From the NCBI GenBank assembly GCA_031430595.1, contig JANPBU010000016.1, positions 182,460 to 246,459 of the forward strand: 64,000 nt of DNA. The letters are read 5' to 3'. Position 1 is the first letter of the stretch. Every line of letters begins with the position of its first letter. The notes beneath the pieces are model-generated. The model had not been told where the DNA came from, did no database searches, and saw nothing but the letters and a program-made list of their open reading frames with translations. Of the stretch, positions 15,111 to 24,382 are shown piece by piece. This DNA comes from JANNBN01 sp031430595. Its GTDB lineage: Bacteria > Actinomycetota > Acidimicrobiia > Acidimicrobiales > JANYDT01. Made by a program: the position numbers and the translations under genes.

Positions 15111-16262
15111 CTACTGGTAGTTCAAGAAAACGGGCGGCGGGTTGACGACGCCCGTCGGAACAAGATCTTTCGGTTCAAGTAGCGGCTTGTCGTTCTTGAA
15201 AAACAACTTGAACCCGCCAAGTTCGGTCGGCATGTTCTTTCGAGCAACCAAGTAACCGTTGATCTTTTGCGCTGGCGGGCCAAACCCGTCCATGTTCGCA
15301 ACCAAACGAACCGTTGCGCCGACCTTGATGGTTTCGGGGTTGGTCACCATGAAGGGGCGAAACCGATGAATAACCAACAGCTTCGGTGGAAGCTTTTGGT
15401 CAACCACCAACCTATGAAGCTCATCTACGGCAACATTTATGTCAGCTGCACTCATCGTACCGATTTGGGTACCCGGCCTGACCCCCGGCGGCATGTCCCA
15501 CTCAGGGTCAAGTGCTAAGTGCACGTCGGGTTGAGCAAGAAACGGAAGGAGTGGTTGAAGCTCGTCTGTGACATTCGACCATCCGACTTGCATATCAAGA
15601 ATCAGTAAGCACCCCGCTGATCGAGCCCAACCCAAAACCTTTGCTATCACTGCCGGAGCCGTTCGAGATCGGTACAACCCGCTCGAACCTGGGGCACCTT
15701 GAGCTATCACCGTAATCAGCTCAAGAGCACATTTCGTGGGTGTTTTCGGGTCAGTGGCCTGCCACCTCGCAGTTTGTTGCGTGAGTGCAGCCAACATATC
15801 TTTTGGAGCTGTTGCGCCGAGTACACCCATTCGGTTAGATAGTGGGGTTCCGTAGTACGCGATGACCCGACATCCGGCGCCGGTTGGGACACCACAAACC
15901 GGTGCCAAACTTCGGTCGCCGTAGTCAATCGTTTTCGGTTGTGTCGTTGGTGGGCTAGCGGTAACCGGAACCGTCGAACTGGGGACCGGAACCGAAGAAG
16001 CGGGCAGAGTCGTGGCCGGAATAGTCGTGGCCGGGATGATCGTGGCCGGAATAGTCGTGGTTGTGACCAAGACTGTCGAAGTTGTTTCGGGTAAAAGCGT
16101 CGTCGTCGTTTCGTCTGAGCTTGTTGAATCTGAACGAAGTTCGTTTGCCCGACCGGCAGTCTGTGAATCAATGGGTACCTGTGACGCTGAGACCCAACCA
16201 TTCCCGATCAAGGCCCAACAACCGATCGCAAAGGTCGACACTGCAACTATTCGACGTTTCAT
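15111..16262 (-). CDS. Secreted protein with Thr/Pro-rich linker, function unknown
   Basis: A 383-residue protein with a signal peptide (VSTFAIGCWALIGNGWVSAS). Residues about 50-110 form a Thr/Pro/Val-rich linker built from IPATT-like repeats, encoded by near-identical 15-bp units at 16009-16060. The C-terminal 250 residues are a globular domain (DRSLAPVCGVPTGAGCRVIA, then WARSAGCLLILDMQVGWSNV, HLALDPEWDMPPG and LLVIHRFRPFMV). Alternating strands with acidic residues at strand ends look like a TIM barrel of the glycoside-hydrolase or lipoprotein type, but I cannot name a family. A copy of the dispersed short repeat falls inside its 5' end (16139-16169). It is convergent with the CopD-like gene. 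Confidence 0.8.
   Translation of the reverse strand: MKRRIVAVSTFAIGCWALIGNGWVSASQVPIDSQTAGRANELRSDSTSSDETTTTLLPETTSTVLVTTTTIPATIIPATTIPATTLPASSVPVPSSTVPVTASPPTTQPKTIDYGDRSLAPVCGVPTGAGCRVIAYYGTPLSNRMGVLGATAPKDMLAALTQQTARWQATDPKTPTKCALELITVIAQGAPGSSGLYRSRTAPAVIAKVLGWARSAGCLLILDMQVGWSNVTDELQPLLPFLAQPDVHLALDPEWDMPPGVRPGTQIGTMSAADINVAVDELHRLVVDQKLPPKLLVIHRFRPFMVTNPETIKVGATVRLVANMDGFGPPAQKINGYLVARKNMPTELGGFKLFFKNDKPLLEPKDLVPTGVVNPPPVFLNYQ
16139..16169 (+). repeat. Dispersed short repeat, copy 2 (inside the secreted protein gene)
   Basis: GTTCGTTTGCCCGACCGGCA followed by GTCTGTGAATC. It lies just after the signal-peptide region of the minus-strand gene 15111-16262. Confidence 0.55.
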
Positions 16263-16328
16263 GTGGGCAGACCTTACTGCGCACCCCCGAATTGCTTGGA
16301 GACCTCGACTTGGCCTACAACAGATGCC

Positions 16329-17171
16329 ATGGATTCAGTCATAGGAAAGACCGCAGTCGTTACCGGGGCCGGAAGCGGCCTAGGACGCGCGTTCGCGCTG
16401 CGGTTTGCGAGGGCCGCAACCAACTTGGTGCTTGCTGATATTGGGGACGGACCGCTCGCCGAAATTGTTGCCGAAGTGAAGACTCTAGGTGTACATGCAA
16501 TTGGCGTCCACACCGACGTTTCAAAAGCCGATGATATGGATGCACTGGCTGCGGCGGCGTTTTCCGAGTTTGACCAGGTCAATATCGTTTGCAACAACGC
16601 TGGCGTCGCCGGAACGTTTCTCGGTGCTGACCGAATCGACATTGCCGATTGGGAATGGGTGATCGGCGTAAACATGTGGGGAGTTATTCACGGGCACCGG
16701 GTGTTCCTCCCCCATCTCTTAGAACACGGCGACGGACATATCGTCAATACCGCATCAATGGCCGGACACTTCCCTGCCCACTCCGCGTACGGTGCGTCAA
16801 AGTGGGCCGTCGTTGCCATTACTGAAGGTCTACATAACCAACTTTCTGCAACCAACTCTTCGGTCGGGGTGACGTGTCTTTGCCCGGGATGGGTTAATAC
16901 CAATATCGACCGGTCAGTACAGGAACGACCAGAGTTTCAGAATGCCAGTCGCGCCATGGAACAGACGGCCGAGGAAGCTGCCAGGTACGAAGTCATTCGG
17001 CGCCTCATCCGCGATGGCCTGGCACCTGAATCGGTTGCCGACATGGTGTTTGATGCCGTTCGAGATCGACGTTTCTGGGTTTTCCCGCACCCAGAAATGG
17101 TGGCTGGCCTACCGTATCGTTACGACCACATACTCAAAGGCACCAACCCGATCGGACTGTCACTCATTTAG
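16329..17171 (+). CDS. Short-chain dehydrogenase/reductase
   Basis: A 280-residue classical SDR. Motifs are TGAGSGLG (cofactor loop), NNAGVAG, the catalytic Ser in VNTASMAG, and Tyr-Lys in YGASK (AYGASKWAVVAITEGL). Asp in VLADIGDG suggests NAD(H) preference. The C-terminal tail (RFWVFPHPEMVAGLPYRYDH) is typical of actinobacterial SDRs of unassigned substrate. ATG 16329 is chosen because it directly precedes the Rossmann strand; the frame is open upstream to 16263 without similarity. It diverges from the secreted protein gene. Confidence 0.92.
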   Translation: MDSVIGKTAVVTGAGSGLGRAFALRFARAATNLVLADIGDGPLAEIVAEVKTLGVHAIGVHTDVSKADDMDALAAAAFSEFDQVNIVCNNAGVAGTFLGADRIDIADWEWVIGVNMWGVIHGHRVFLPHLLEHGDGHIVNTASMAGHFPAHSAYGASKWAVVAITEGLHNQLSATNSSVGVTCLCPGWVNTNIDRSVQERPEFQNASRAMEQTAEEAARYEVIRRLIRDGLAPESVADMVFDAVRDRRFWVFPHPEMVAGLPYRYDHILKGTNPIGLSLI

Positions 17172-17192
17172 AAAACATCCATCAGATTTGTC

Positions 17193-18266
17193 TCAGAGTG
17201 ATGGTGGTGTCATCACTAACTTGCCGACAAACTGTTTCCCGATAAAGTCAGCCTGGGCAACAGCAATGTCGTGGAGCGGGTAGGTGGCATGTACAAGCGG
17301 GCGAATTTCGCTGCGTTCGATGTAACCAACGAGGCCTGAGAAAACCGCGGGGTCTTGATAGGTGGCCCCAAACAGTGTGAGGTCGTTAAGATACAACGTG
17401 CGCATATCAAGACCGACGAGCGGCCCGGCAATCGCTCCCGAACACACATAACGACCACCTGCACGCAGCACATCTAACAGGTCTGGCCACTGAGAGCCTC
17501 CGACAACATCAATCACGACGTCAACTGATTTCCCACCGAGCGACGCAACCACAGAAGCACCTCGGTCGACGCAACTATCGGCACCGATCGCATTCAGCGC
17601 TGCAGCTTTTTCCGGCGATACCACTGCCGTGACCTGCGCACCCCGACGCTTCGCCAATTGCACAGCAGCTGATCCGACTCCGCCCGACGCACCGGTGATA
17701 AGCACACGGTCTGATGATCGCACCCCGACTCGACGCAGCATGTTCTCGGCGGTCGAGTATGCACACGGAATCGAGGCCAGTTCGACGTCGGTCCAATCGC
17801 ACGTCACCGCATGGGTTTCGCTCGCACGGGTCACGACGAATTGGGCAAAACCTCCGTCCATTTCTGCACCAAGGGTCACGGTCGAAAACGCGACACCAGA
17901 CGGGTCTTGTTGCATCGTCGCAACGATGCAGCGCTCGCCAAGTCGTTGCGGGCTCACATTGGGTCCGACCTCGACGATGTCACCGCACACGTCAGCGCCC
18001 TGTATCCGAGGAAACGTAAACGTTGAACCAGACCAACCGGTTATCGCGTCGCTTGTCGATTTGTCGGTTTTGGAATACCAGCCGATTCGCGTGTTGATAT
18101 CGGTGTTGTTGATGCCAGCCGCCCCAACCCGAATGAGCACTTCGCCAAAACCAGGGCGGGGCACAACAACGTCCGATCGATAGTCAAGCTTTTCGACGCC
18201 ACCGTGACCGGTCAAACGCACTGCAACCATCGTCTCAGGGATCAGGACTTGTTGCCGCTCGGTCAT
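17193..18266 (-). CDS. Medium-chain NAD(P)H quinone reductase/alcohol dehydrogenase
   Basis: A 357-residue MDR-superfamily enzyme. The GroES-like N-terminal half (VLIRVGAAGINNTDINTRIG; GADVCGDIVEVG) is followed by a Rossmann domain with ITGASGGVGSAAVQLAKRRG. The catalytic zinc ligands of true alcohol dehydrogenases are not evident: the position after GINNTD lacks the Cys, and no structural four-Cys loop is present. A zinc-independent quinone or enoyl reductase is therefore more likely. The gene is convergent with the SDR gene, separated by 21 bases, and divergent from the peptidase gene by 49 bases. Confidence 0.88.
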   Translation of the reverse strand: MTERQQVLIPETMVAVRLTGHGGVEKLDYRSDVVVPRPGFGEVLIRVGAAGINNTDINTRIGWYSKTDKSTSDAITGWSGSTFTFPRIQGADVCGDIVEVGPNVSPQRLGERCIVATMQQDPSGVAFSTVTLGAEMDGGFAQFVVTRASETHAVTCDWTDVELASIPCAYSTAENMLRRVGVRSSDRVLITGASGGVGSAAVQLAKRRGAQVTAVVSPEKAAALNAIGADSCVDRGASVVASLGGKSVDVVIDVVGGSQWPDLLDVLRAGGRYVCSGAIAGPLVGLDMRTLYLNDLTLFGATYQDPAVFSGLVGYIERSEIRPLVHATYPLHDIAVAQADFIGKQFVGKLVMTPPSL

Positions 18267-18315
18267 TCACGTAGTCCAGCACAACCCAACTCGAAATACC
18301 CGTAGCTTTGATGAG

Positions 18316-19596
18316 GTGAAACGATCTCACCACGTCATTGGCCCGTTCATTGTCACCGAGCACACTTGGGACATCCCGATTGATCATCACGACCCGGCTC
18401 AAACGATCTCGATTTTTGCCCGTGAGGTCGCTCGGTCCGATGCTAAGGATGATCGAATTGAGGCCCGTCCGTGGTTGGTGTTTCTACAGGGTGGCCCCGG
18501 GTTCGAAGCCACTCGCCCATCAGGAACATTCGGCTGGATTAGCCACGCTACGAAGTACTTCCGGGTATTACTCCTCGACCAGCGCGGTACCGGCAATTCG
18601 ACCCCTGTTGATGGCGATTTGATCAGTACACTTGGTGATTCTCAGGCACAGGCTAAGTACCTACGCAATTTTCGTGCTGACTCGATTGTCCGAGATTGCG
18701 AATTCATTCGAAACGACCTCAACATTGAGCAATGGAGCTTGCTCGGTCAAAGCTTCGGTGGTTTCTGCCTGCTGCACTACCTCTCGTCATTTCCCGAATC
18801 ACTGACTGAAGGATTCTTCACCGGCGGCGTACCACCCATTGGACGCTCACCCGATGACGTCTACCGAGCGACCTATCGACGCATGATTGCAAGAAACGCA
18901 GCCTACTTCGATCGATATCCGCAAGACATCGAACGAGTTCGTTCGGTATTGCAGCAACTTGAAACCAACCCTGTGCACTTACCTTCAGGTGATCTACTTA
19001 CCGCGCAGCGGTATCGAACGTTAGGACACGCCCTTGGCATGAGCACAGGGGCTGAGGAAGTGCACTATCTCGTAGAGCGAGGTCTCGATTATTGGGCGTT
19101 ACGAGGAATCGAGAATGCTCAAAAGTGGGACACGAACCCGATCTACCAGGTGTTGCATGAATCAAGCTATGCGGATGGCCACTTCACCGGTTGGTCGGCC
19201 CATCGTTTACGAGCTGAGTTCCCTGAATTCGACGATTTGGAGCTGCCGTATTTTACGGGCGAGCACGTGTATCCGTGGCAGGTCACAGACTGGAAGCGTC
19301 TCAACCCATTCAAGGAAGTTGCTGAGATTTTGGCTGACGAGTTATGGCCGATGCAGTACGACCCCGCTCGCCTCGCCAAAAACCGCGTTCCGTGCGCAGC
19401 TGCTGTGTATACATACGACCCGTACGTTGAACGCGAATATTCGGAAGAAACGGCAAAGGCAGTTCCAGGTCTACAACTTTGGGTTTCTGACGAACACGAC
19501 CATGACGGTCTGAGAACCGATGGCGAACTGATTCTTAGCCAACTTTTCGAGATGACCGGCCGCCAACTTCCTGGCATGACAACATTCGAGAAGTAG
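18316..19596 (+). CDS. Proline iminopeptidase-like alpha/beta hydrolase (S33)
   Basis: A 426-residue serine peptidase-type hydrolase. It shows the oxyanion motif FLQGGPGFEA, LLDQRGTGNSTP, the nucleophile elbow GQSFGGFCLLHYL (Ser in GxSxG) and a late His in DEHDHDGLR. Length and motifs match the large prolyl aminopeptidase group (residues removed from peptide N-termini in the cytoplasm). No signal peptide is present. The start is GTG 18316. The last codons run directly into a remnant of a DUF4143 ATPase gene. Confidence 0.9.
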   Translation: MKRSHHVIGPFIVTEHTWDIPIDHHDPAQTISIFAREVARSDAKDDRIEARPWLVFLQGGPGFEATRPSGTFGWISHATKYFRVLLLDQRGTGNSTPVDGDLISTLGDSQAQAKYLRNFRADSIVRDCEFIRNDLNIEQWSLLGQSFGGFCLLHYLSSFPESLTEGFFTGGVPPIGRSPDDVYRATYRRMIARNAAYFDRYPQDIERVRSVLQQLETNPVHLPSGDLLTAQRYRTLGHALGMSTGAEEVHYLVERGLDYWALRGIENAQKWDTNPIYQVLHESSYADGHFTGWSAHRLRAEFPEFDDLELPYFTGEHVYPWQVTDWKRLNPFKEVAEILADELWPMQYDPARLAKNRVPCAAAVYTYDPYVEREYSEETAKAVPGLQLWVSDEHDHDGLRTDGELILSQLFEMTGRQLPGMTTFEK

Positions 19597-19871
19597 CTCA
19601 TTGGCGCACACACGATAACGAGGAAGTCGATCTGCTGTTCGAGACCCACGACGGAAAGGTGATTGCGTTCGAAGTGAAGGCCAGATCACAAACAACCACC
19701 AAAGACCTGTCAGGGCTTCGCCGATTACGTGAGTTGTTGGGCGATCAATTCCGGGCTGGATTCGTACTCACCACAGGGGAACATTCCGGTCGCATCGAAG
19801 ATCGCGTGTACACCTGTCCAATTGATCGGCTTTGGTCTGTGAACCGTCACCCGGCTGCCGTTATTCGGTGA
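19597..19871 (+). pseudogene. C-terminal remnant of a DUF4143 ATPase
   Basis: An open frame without a proper start that overlaps the end of the peptidase gene. It reads HWRTHDNEEVDLLFETHDGK, then VIAFEVKARSQTTTKDLSGL, RRLRELLGDQFRAGFVLTTG and DRVYTCPIDRLWSV. This is the nuclease-like C-terminal DUF4143 part of AAA_14-type ATPases (E-VD ... FEVKA ... GIVL-TG). The N-terminal ATPase is gone. An intact relative lies nearby at 22157-23401. A GTG at 19659 could start a 70-residue product, but the catalytic half would be split, so expression is doubtful. Confidence 0.7.
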
Positions 19872-19890
19872 CCTGTTCCGGTATCCAAGG

Positions 19891-20974
19891 CTAGAAAACT
19901 GATCGGTTCGCTCGACTTTGCATCCACTCAGACTCAAGCTGGCCAAGATGCGTGGTCGGAGGATTTCCGAATCGGTATTCGCGTAAAATCGCCGGCCAGT
20001 CAGCAGTCGCTCTGATGCCGGCCAACAAGGCACTGATCCCGTAAGAAACGCGATCTTGAAGCACCGTTGCGGCCGGGGCATTTGCCGCGCGAACAACATC
20101 TTGGAAGCCAAACTTTGGGTCAAAAGGAACCCGGACAGATCGCTCATGCATTTCGGTCGTGAACGTGCCGGCAGTACCGAAAAGGTCGCGTACCGGCTCA
20201 AGAAAGTCAGCGAAACGCTGTGCGCTTACTTTGTGTCCAGATGGAAAGTAGCCGACCGATTCTGCTGCTGCCAACGACTCTAACGGAGGGCACTCAAAGA
20301 CCGCATCTGCCATAGTTCGAGCAACTGCCGCTTGCTCTGGGGTGAATCGCTTAACCAATCCGAAATCGATAAATGCAACCCACTTTCCATCAGGCTCAAC
20401 GATCAGGTTTCCTGGTGTGCATCGGCCCGAAACACCCCGTAGCGTCGTAGACCCGCAGACATGAATCGATAGAAAATTTCTCCGACTCGGTCTTTTGCTT
20501 CTTGAGAAGCCGAGGCCCCGAATTCATTCCACCGCATGCCGTCAATCCATTCAGTCGTGAGGACGGTTCGAGATGATCGTTCGGGCACAACGTATGGAAT
20601 GCGAATGAACGGATGCCCCTCATAACGTTTACAAAATCTGCGCTAATTTTCAGCCTCGATCCGGTAATCAATTTCTTCACTGAGCCGTTCGGTCAGTTCG
20701 GCCGTCAAGGCCGCCGCCTCGCCAGGCGCCATTGGTTCAACCGAATCTTGCAAGCTTGCCAATGCATTGGCCGCCTCAGCCCCCATCGGAGCCGCATACG
20801 AGAACACTTGGCCGAGTTTCATCATGACCCCTCGCAATTCACCAAACGTCTCGGCCGCACGTTGAGCCTGCTGACGCGATGCCTCAATAACACCAGCGTG
20901 TCGCGCTTCGCCTCGCTTCGTGAGACGAGCGACCTTGTGGGTTGCACGAGAGAGCTGCGTACTTACTCAGACAT
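19891..20974 (-). pseudogene. ABC1/UbiB-family atypical kinase, three lesions
   Basis: The gene can be read through three frame breaks. ATG 20974 gives Met-Ser-Glu then a stop, while the neighbouring frame continues STQLSRATHKVARLTKRGEA and on to ELRGVMMKLGQVFSYAAP. An in-frame TAG at 20643-20645 follows IDYRIEAEN, where relatives have Gln. Near 20412 one base is missing inside the metal-binding motif HPGN, so ADAHQET* is followed in another frame by GNLIVEPDGKWVAFIDFGLV. After that the C-terminal part (VKRFTPEQAAVARTMADAVF) is open to 19891. Intact ABC1 kinases phosphorylate lipids or support quinone biosynthesis. The start overlaps the P450 stop by 8 bases, so the two formed an operon. Confidence 0.88.
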
Positions 20975-21905
20975 TACGAACCTTGCGAGCTCGAGCTTTT
21001 CGAAGCTTATCGACCCCTTTCGTTCGACTCACAACGCTGGCTTCGGGCAACCTCGCCACAACATCGCGCCGTTCAAGACCCCGAATATTGACAAGCGGTC
21101 GCCACTGAGGTGCTTTCTGGATCTGCCCAGCGCCCTCAAGAAGAGGAAGTAGTTCACGAAGCGCAATACGTGCCTGCAATCGAGCCAGGTGGATACCGAG
21201 GCAATGATGAATTCTTGACCCAAACGCTAGTGTCGGTGGGCTCGGTGTTCCAACACTCTTCAAGCAACGAGCCGGTAGAAATTTTTGCGGCTGGGGGAAC
21301 ATTTTCGGATCACGATGGGCGGCACCAATCATGACAAGTACCGAAGCACCCGAGGGAACCGCCTGACCGCCAATATCGAGGGCAGCGACGGAAGCAGAAT
21401 TCCTTACCGTTGTTTGCACTGGTGATTCGAGTCGCAACGTCTCCTCGACCACGGCGTCAACCCAATCAATCGCTGACACTTCCGAGCTATGCAACAGCGC
21501 TTCTTCACCAGCGTTCATTACTAAGTGTGCAGCTGAAGCTATCAAGTTCGAAGTGGTTTCAAAACCCGCACCAATCGGCTTCGTGAACTGTTCATCCAGG
21601 TAAAGGGTGATGGCTTCGCCGATACCAGCCAATTCTTCAAGATCTTCATCACTAGGGCGCAGGCCTGCCGCCCCAAGTTGCGTAGCCGAAAGCCACCGCG
21701 ACAATTGCACTGCGTCGTTAGCGTCAATTCCGAGCAGCCGACAAGACACGACTATCGGAACGACGCGAGCGAAGTGTTCGACTAGGTCCACCGGGCGCCC
21801 AGCTTCCAATTCCGACTGTACGTAATCAGTCTGGACTTGTACGACATTCTCAATCATGGGACCAGGGCCGCTATACGCGTTGGTGTGAAGTGAGCAGCAA
21901 CGCAA
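20967..21905 (-). pseudogene. Cytochrome P450, eroded
   Basis: 312 residues with clear P450 landmarks: I-helix GAGFETTSN, ExxR in EETLRLESP, and the haem loop FGSRIHHCLGIHLARLQA with its Cys. Signs of decay are several. The haem loop has Arg where Gly is nearly invariant (FGxGxHxC). About 40 residues before the I-helix are missing (ITLYLDEQFTKPIGAGFETT). The N-terminal 80 or so residues are absent or unrecognisable. Upstream of 21905 the frame stays open but shows no P450 features. It overlaps the decayed ABC1 kinase gene. It may still be translated, but a working enzyme is unlikely. Confidence 0.75.
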
Positions 21906-21923
21906 ATGGATGGGCGACGTAAC

Positions 21924-22079
21924 ATGAGTCAGGTTGTTGTCGATGACGAATTCGACGCCCTGGCTGAGGCTTTCCTTTTCCTCACGCCAATCCTGTATGC
22001 GAAGCTCATCGATTGGATGAACGGTTCACCACCAGCTGGCCTCACCCATGAACGCATTTCGAAGGCTTGGGCAAAATAG
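21924..22079 (+). CDS. Possible 51-residue protein, unrecognised
   Basis: ATG 21924 to TAG 22079 encodes a short acidic protein with a hydrophobic middle (LAEAFLFLTPILYAKLIDWM) and a basic end (HERISKAWAK). No ribosome binding site is evident. The opposite strand is also open here as a possible extension of the eroded P450 gene, so this may be chance. It is the only candidate in the 250 bases between P450 and the DUF4143 ATPase gene. Confidence 0.25.
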   Translation: MSQVVVDDEFDALAEAFLFLTPILYAKLIDWMNGSPPAGLTHERISKAWAK

Positions 22080-22156
22080 CAAGTACGCTTACGAGGTGAA
22101 CATGGTGACCGCTCTGGGTTGACCAAGCCAAACGACTGATTCAGCTGACCAGCTGG

Positions 22157-23401
22157 TCACGATCCCCAAATGCAGTTGATCGGAAGCGCTTCAATTCGAT
22201 CGCCCAAATTTATACGCCTCGGCCCAGTGTGGAAAACGATCCCAGCAGTGAACTGCTCGCCGATCTTGTCACGCAGCCATTCGAGATGCCGGGCATCATT
22301 GCGAGTCGGCGTCGAACTCGACTTGATTTCGATTCCAAGGATCTGACCTCCCGGTCCCTCTGCAATCAAATCAATCTCGCGTGTTCCCCCGTCGAGCCGG
22401 AGATGCGATAGATGAATCCGACGCGTCGATACTTCGACCTCAGGCCGAAGCTGGCTCATCACCAACGAATCAATAATCCGCCCAAGAAGGTCGCCATTTC
22501 GAAGCACCGAACGAACATCAACACGCAAAAGCGGGGACAGAAGGGCTGGTTCGATGACGTAGCGTTTCGGACTTCGGGTCAGCCGGTTGAGTTGATTCGA
22601 ACGCCACGCAGGAATTCGTTCTGATATGAATTGCAACTCAAGAAGTGAATCGTAAGCAATCCCACTTAATCGGCTTACCCCTGCGGCATCATAAATCGTT
22701 TTGTGCTCAACCACCCCGGCGGTATTTGAAGCCAACGCTTGAAGGTAGCGACGAAGCCGGACAGGATCGCGTTGCTCGTCGGCAAGGGAAGCATCACGCA
22801 AAAGGATTTGATCCAGGTAAGCATCGAGCCAACGCGATCTTGCCAATTCAGAATCCTGTAGGGCAAGCTCGGGAAACCCCCCACGTAACGCAATTTCAAC
22901 ATACGTACGAAGAGTGTGTTCCCCCGGCGCGCACCCGATCGCTTGTAAATCGCCCTTGAAAATGCGATCAAAAAAGGATGGGTTGCTTACGTTTCCTACC
23001 AGTTCTCGTTGCGCCAGACCCCATTGCGTCAACCGAATAATACGTCCGGTCGCCGCCCAAGAAGCTTGAAGAAGTTCAGCACGAACTGACCCAGTCAGCA
23101 GAAACCGGCCACTACCCGAGCCATCGTCGACCGACCTTTTTACTGCCGGAAGCACCTCGGGGACCAATTGCCAGTCATCAAGGAGAACAGGTTCATCAAG
23201 CGAGGAAAGCACCGTATCGGCGTCGTCTCGAAACGGACCCGCTTCAAGTGGCCGATCGAGGCGAACCATGCTTGCTGCGTGTCGACGTGCTGTTGTCGTC
23301 TTCCCTGTTGCGCGTGGTCCGACCAGCATGACTGCCGGGAACGTTGCCATCAATTCTTGAAGCGTCGCATCGATAAGCCGGGGTCTGTATCTCTCCATCA
23401 A
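22157..23401 (-). CDS. AAA_14/DUF4143 ATP-binding protein
   Basis: A 414-residue protein. The P-loop reads VGPRATGKTTTARRHA (residues about 27-42), the Walker B-like segment is EPVLLDDWQLVPE, and a sensor motif follows in FLLTGSVR. The C-terminal DUF4143 part has REIDLIAEGPGGQILGIEIK, which resembles a restriction-endonuclease-like strand set (D ... E-K), and ends TAGIVFHTGPRR. These proteins are common in bacteria and often carried with mobile or defence genes; their role is not known. The gene stands alone on the minus strand, with the remnant of a relative 2.3 kb away. The 180 bases upstream (23402-23581) hold nothing I recognise. Confidence 0.88.
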   Translation of the reverse strand: MMERYRPRLIDATLQELMATFPAVMLVGPRATGKTTTARRHAASMVRLDRPLEAGPFRDDADTVLSSLDEPVLLDDWQLVPEVLPAVKRSVDDGSGSGRFLLTGSVRAELLQASWAATGRIIRLTQWGLAQRELVGNVSNPSFFDRIFKGDLQAIGCAPGEHTLRTYVEIALRGGFPELALQDSELARSRWLDAYLDQILLRDASLADEQRDPVRLRRYLQALASNTAGVVEHKTIYDAAGVSRLSGIAYDSLLELQFISERIPAWRSNQLNRLTRSPKRYVIEPALLSPLLRVDVRSVLRNGDLLGRIIDSLVMSQLRPEVEVSTRRIHLSHLRLDGGTREIDLIAEGPGGQILGIEIKSSSTPTRNDARHLEWLRDKIGEQFTAGIVFHTGPRRINLGDRIEALPINCIWGS

Positions 23402-23581
23402 ACACGCACCCTAGCAGGCAGTTTATGTTTTGACGGCTGATTTGATGATGTTTTACGCAGCCATTTAGTATCGGTTTGCGCAGATCAAAACTCAAGCCAA
23501 CAAATGGCTGATGAAGCCGCTAGCGTCTGAACGAGACCTCGACGCACGTTCATCACGAGCATCGAAGTGACACCCGAACGG

Positions 23582-24355
23582 TCAATCCTCGCGAAGCGCT
23601 GTGTACATATGAATGATGTCAGGGGCCAGGTCGTAGTCATCGACAATGAGTGGTCCGAGTTGACGAAGCCGATCCGTTCCGATGGTCATGCCAGTCGACG
23701 AGCTACTCGACGAGCTACTCGGCGATTCGGTCGAGGGAGCAGTTGGTGTTGTGGTTCCTGCTGAGGTCATACCGAAGAAGTGGTGAATGGTGGCAGGGTA
23801 GTCAACGACACCTAAAGCCTCAGCCCACAGCGGTGCCACGGTAGGAAGGCCCGTTGACCGGGCGGGCACGATGACAGGTGCGTCGACAGTCGTTGTCGGC
23901 CCTTTCCGTACCCGAGCGGCAACCTGGGTTTCTGGAATCTCAGCCTGTATATCCACTGGTGAATCAGGCGGTGGTACTTCAGAATCTGAACCGACGAGCG
24001 TTGCGAGCAAATCGGGGTCGTCGTCGAGACGTAGCGACGCAACAAGCAACAGTGCAATAGCGTGCTTACACGGATCACCCCAGTCGGGGCAGGTACAACT
24101 CCAACGGATTTGTGATCCGACTCCCATCGAAGCACCTGTCACCGGTGTCGTGATTTTGACGCTGTACGCCTCCCTGCGGCTGCCAGACACGGATCCGCGC
24201 AGCTCACCCTGGCTGATGGCCACATCGCTCACGACACCACGATCGGCGAGTTCTGCACCGCGTAGGAAACGCATAGGCTCGCTTCGTGCGCCAGCGAGGC
24301 TTCGCAGTGCTGACCCCGGGGTTGCATTCGAAAAGTTGTTCGATCGGTCAGCCAC
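23582..24355 (-). CDS. SWIM zinc-finger protein
   Basis: A 257-residue protein. The SWIM motif CxCx(n)CxH is seen as CTCPDWGDPCKH (about residues 87-98), following SVKITTPVTGASMGVGSQIR. A C-terminal low-complexity stretch rich in Thr/Pro and eight consecutive Ser is encoded by a 9-bp DNA repeat near 23697. SWIM proteins pair with SNF2 ATPases in many actinobacteria, and here the gene lies 27 bases after the SNF2 gene on the same strand. The expected role is DNA or protein binding for the ATPase partner. The C-terminal 30 residues (LGPLIVDDYDLAPDIIHMYT) resume ordered sequence. Confidence 0.9.
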   Translation of the reverse strand: MADRSNNFSNATPGSALRSLAGARSEPMRFLRGAELADRGVVSDVAISQGELRGSVSGSRREAYSVKITTPVTGASMGVGSQIRWSCTCPDWGDPCKHAIALLLVASLRLDDDPDLLATLVGSDSEVPPPDSPVDIQAEIPETQVAARVRKGPTTTVDAPVIVPARSTGLPTVAPLWAEALGVVDYPATIHHFFGMTSAGTTTPTAPSTESPSSSSSSSSTGMTIGTDRLRQLGPLIVDDYDLAPDIIHMYTALRED

Positions 24356-24382
24356 AGTGACCCCTACGCATGGCTGCTCGAC

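Noticed and set aside
16009..16060. Regular short repeats that could suggest a CRISPR array
   Set aside because: They are 15-bp coding repeats for an IPATT-like linker, without spacers.
22915..22980. Short repeat-like and open frames inside the DUF4143 gene
   Set aside because: Shadows of the real minus-strand gene.
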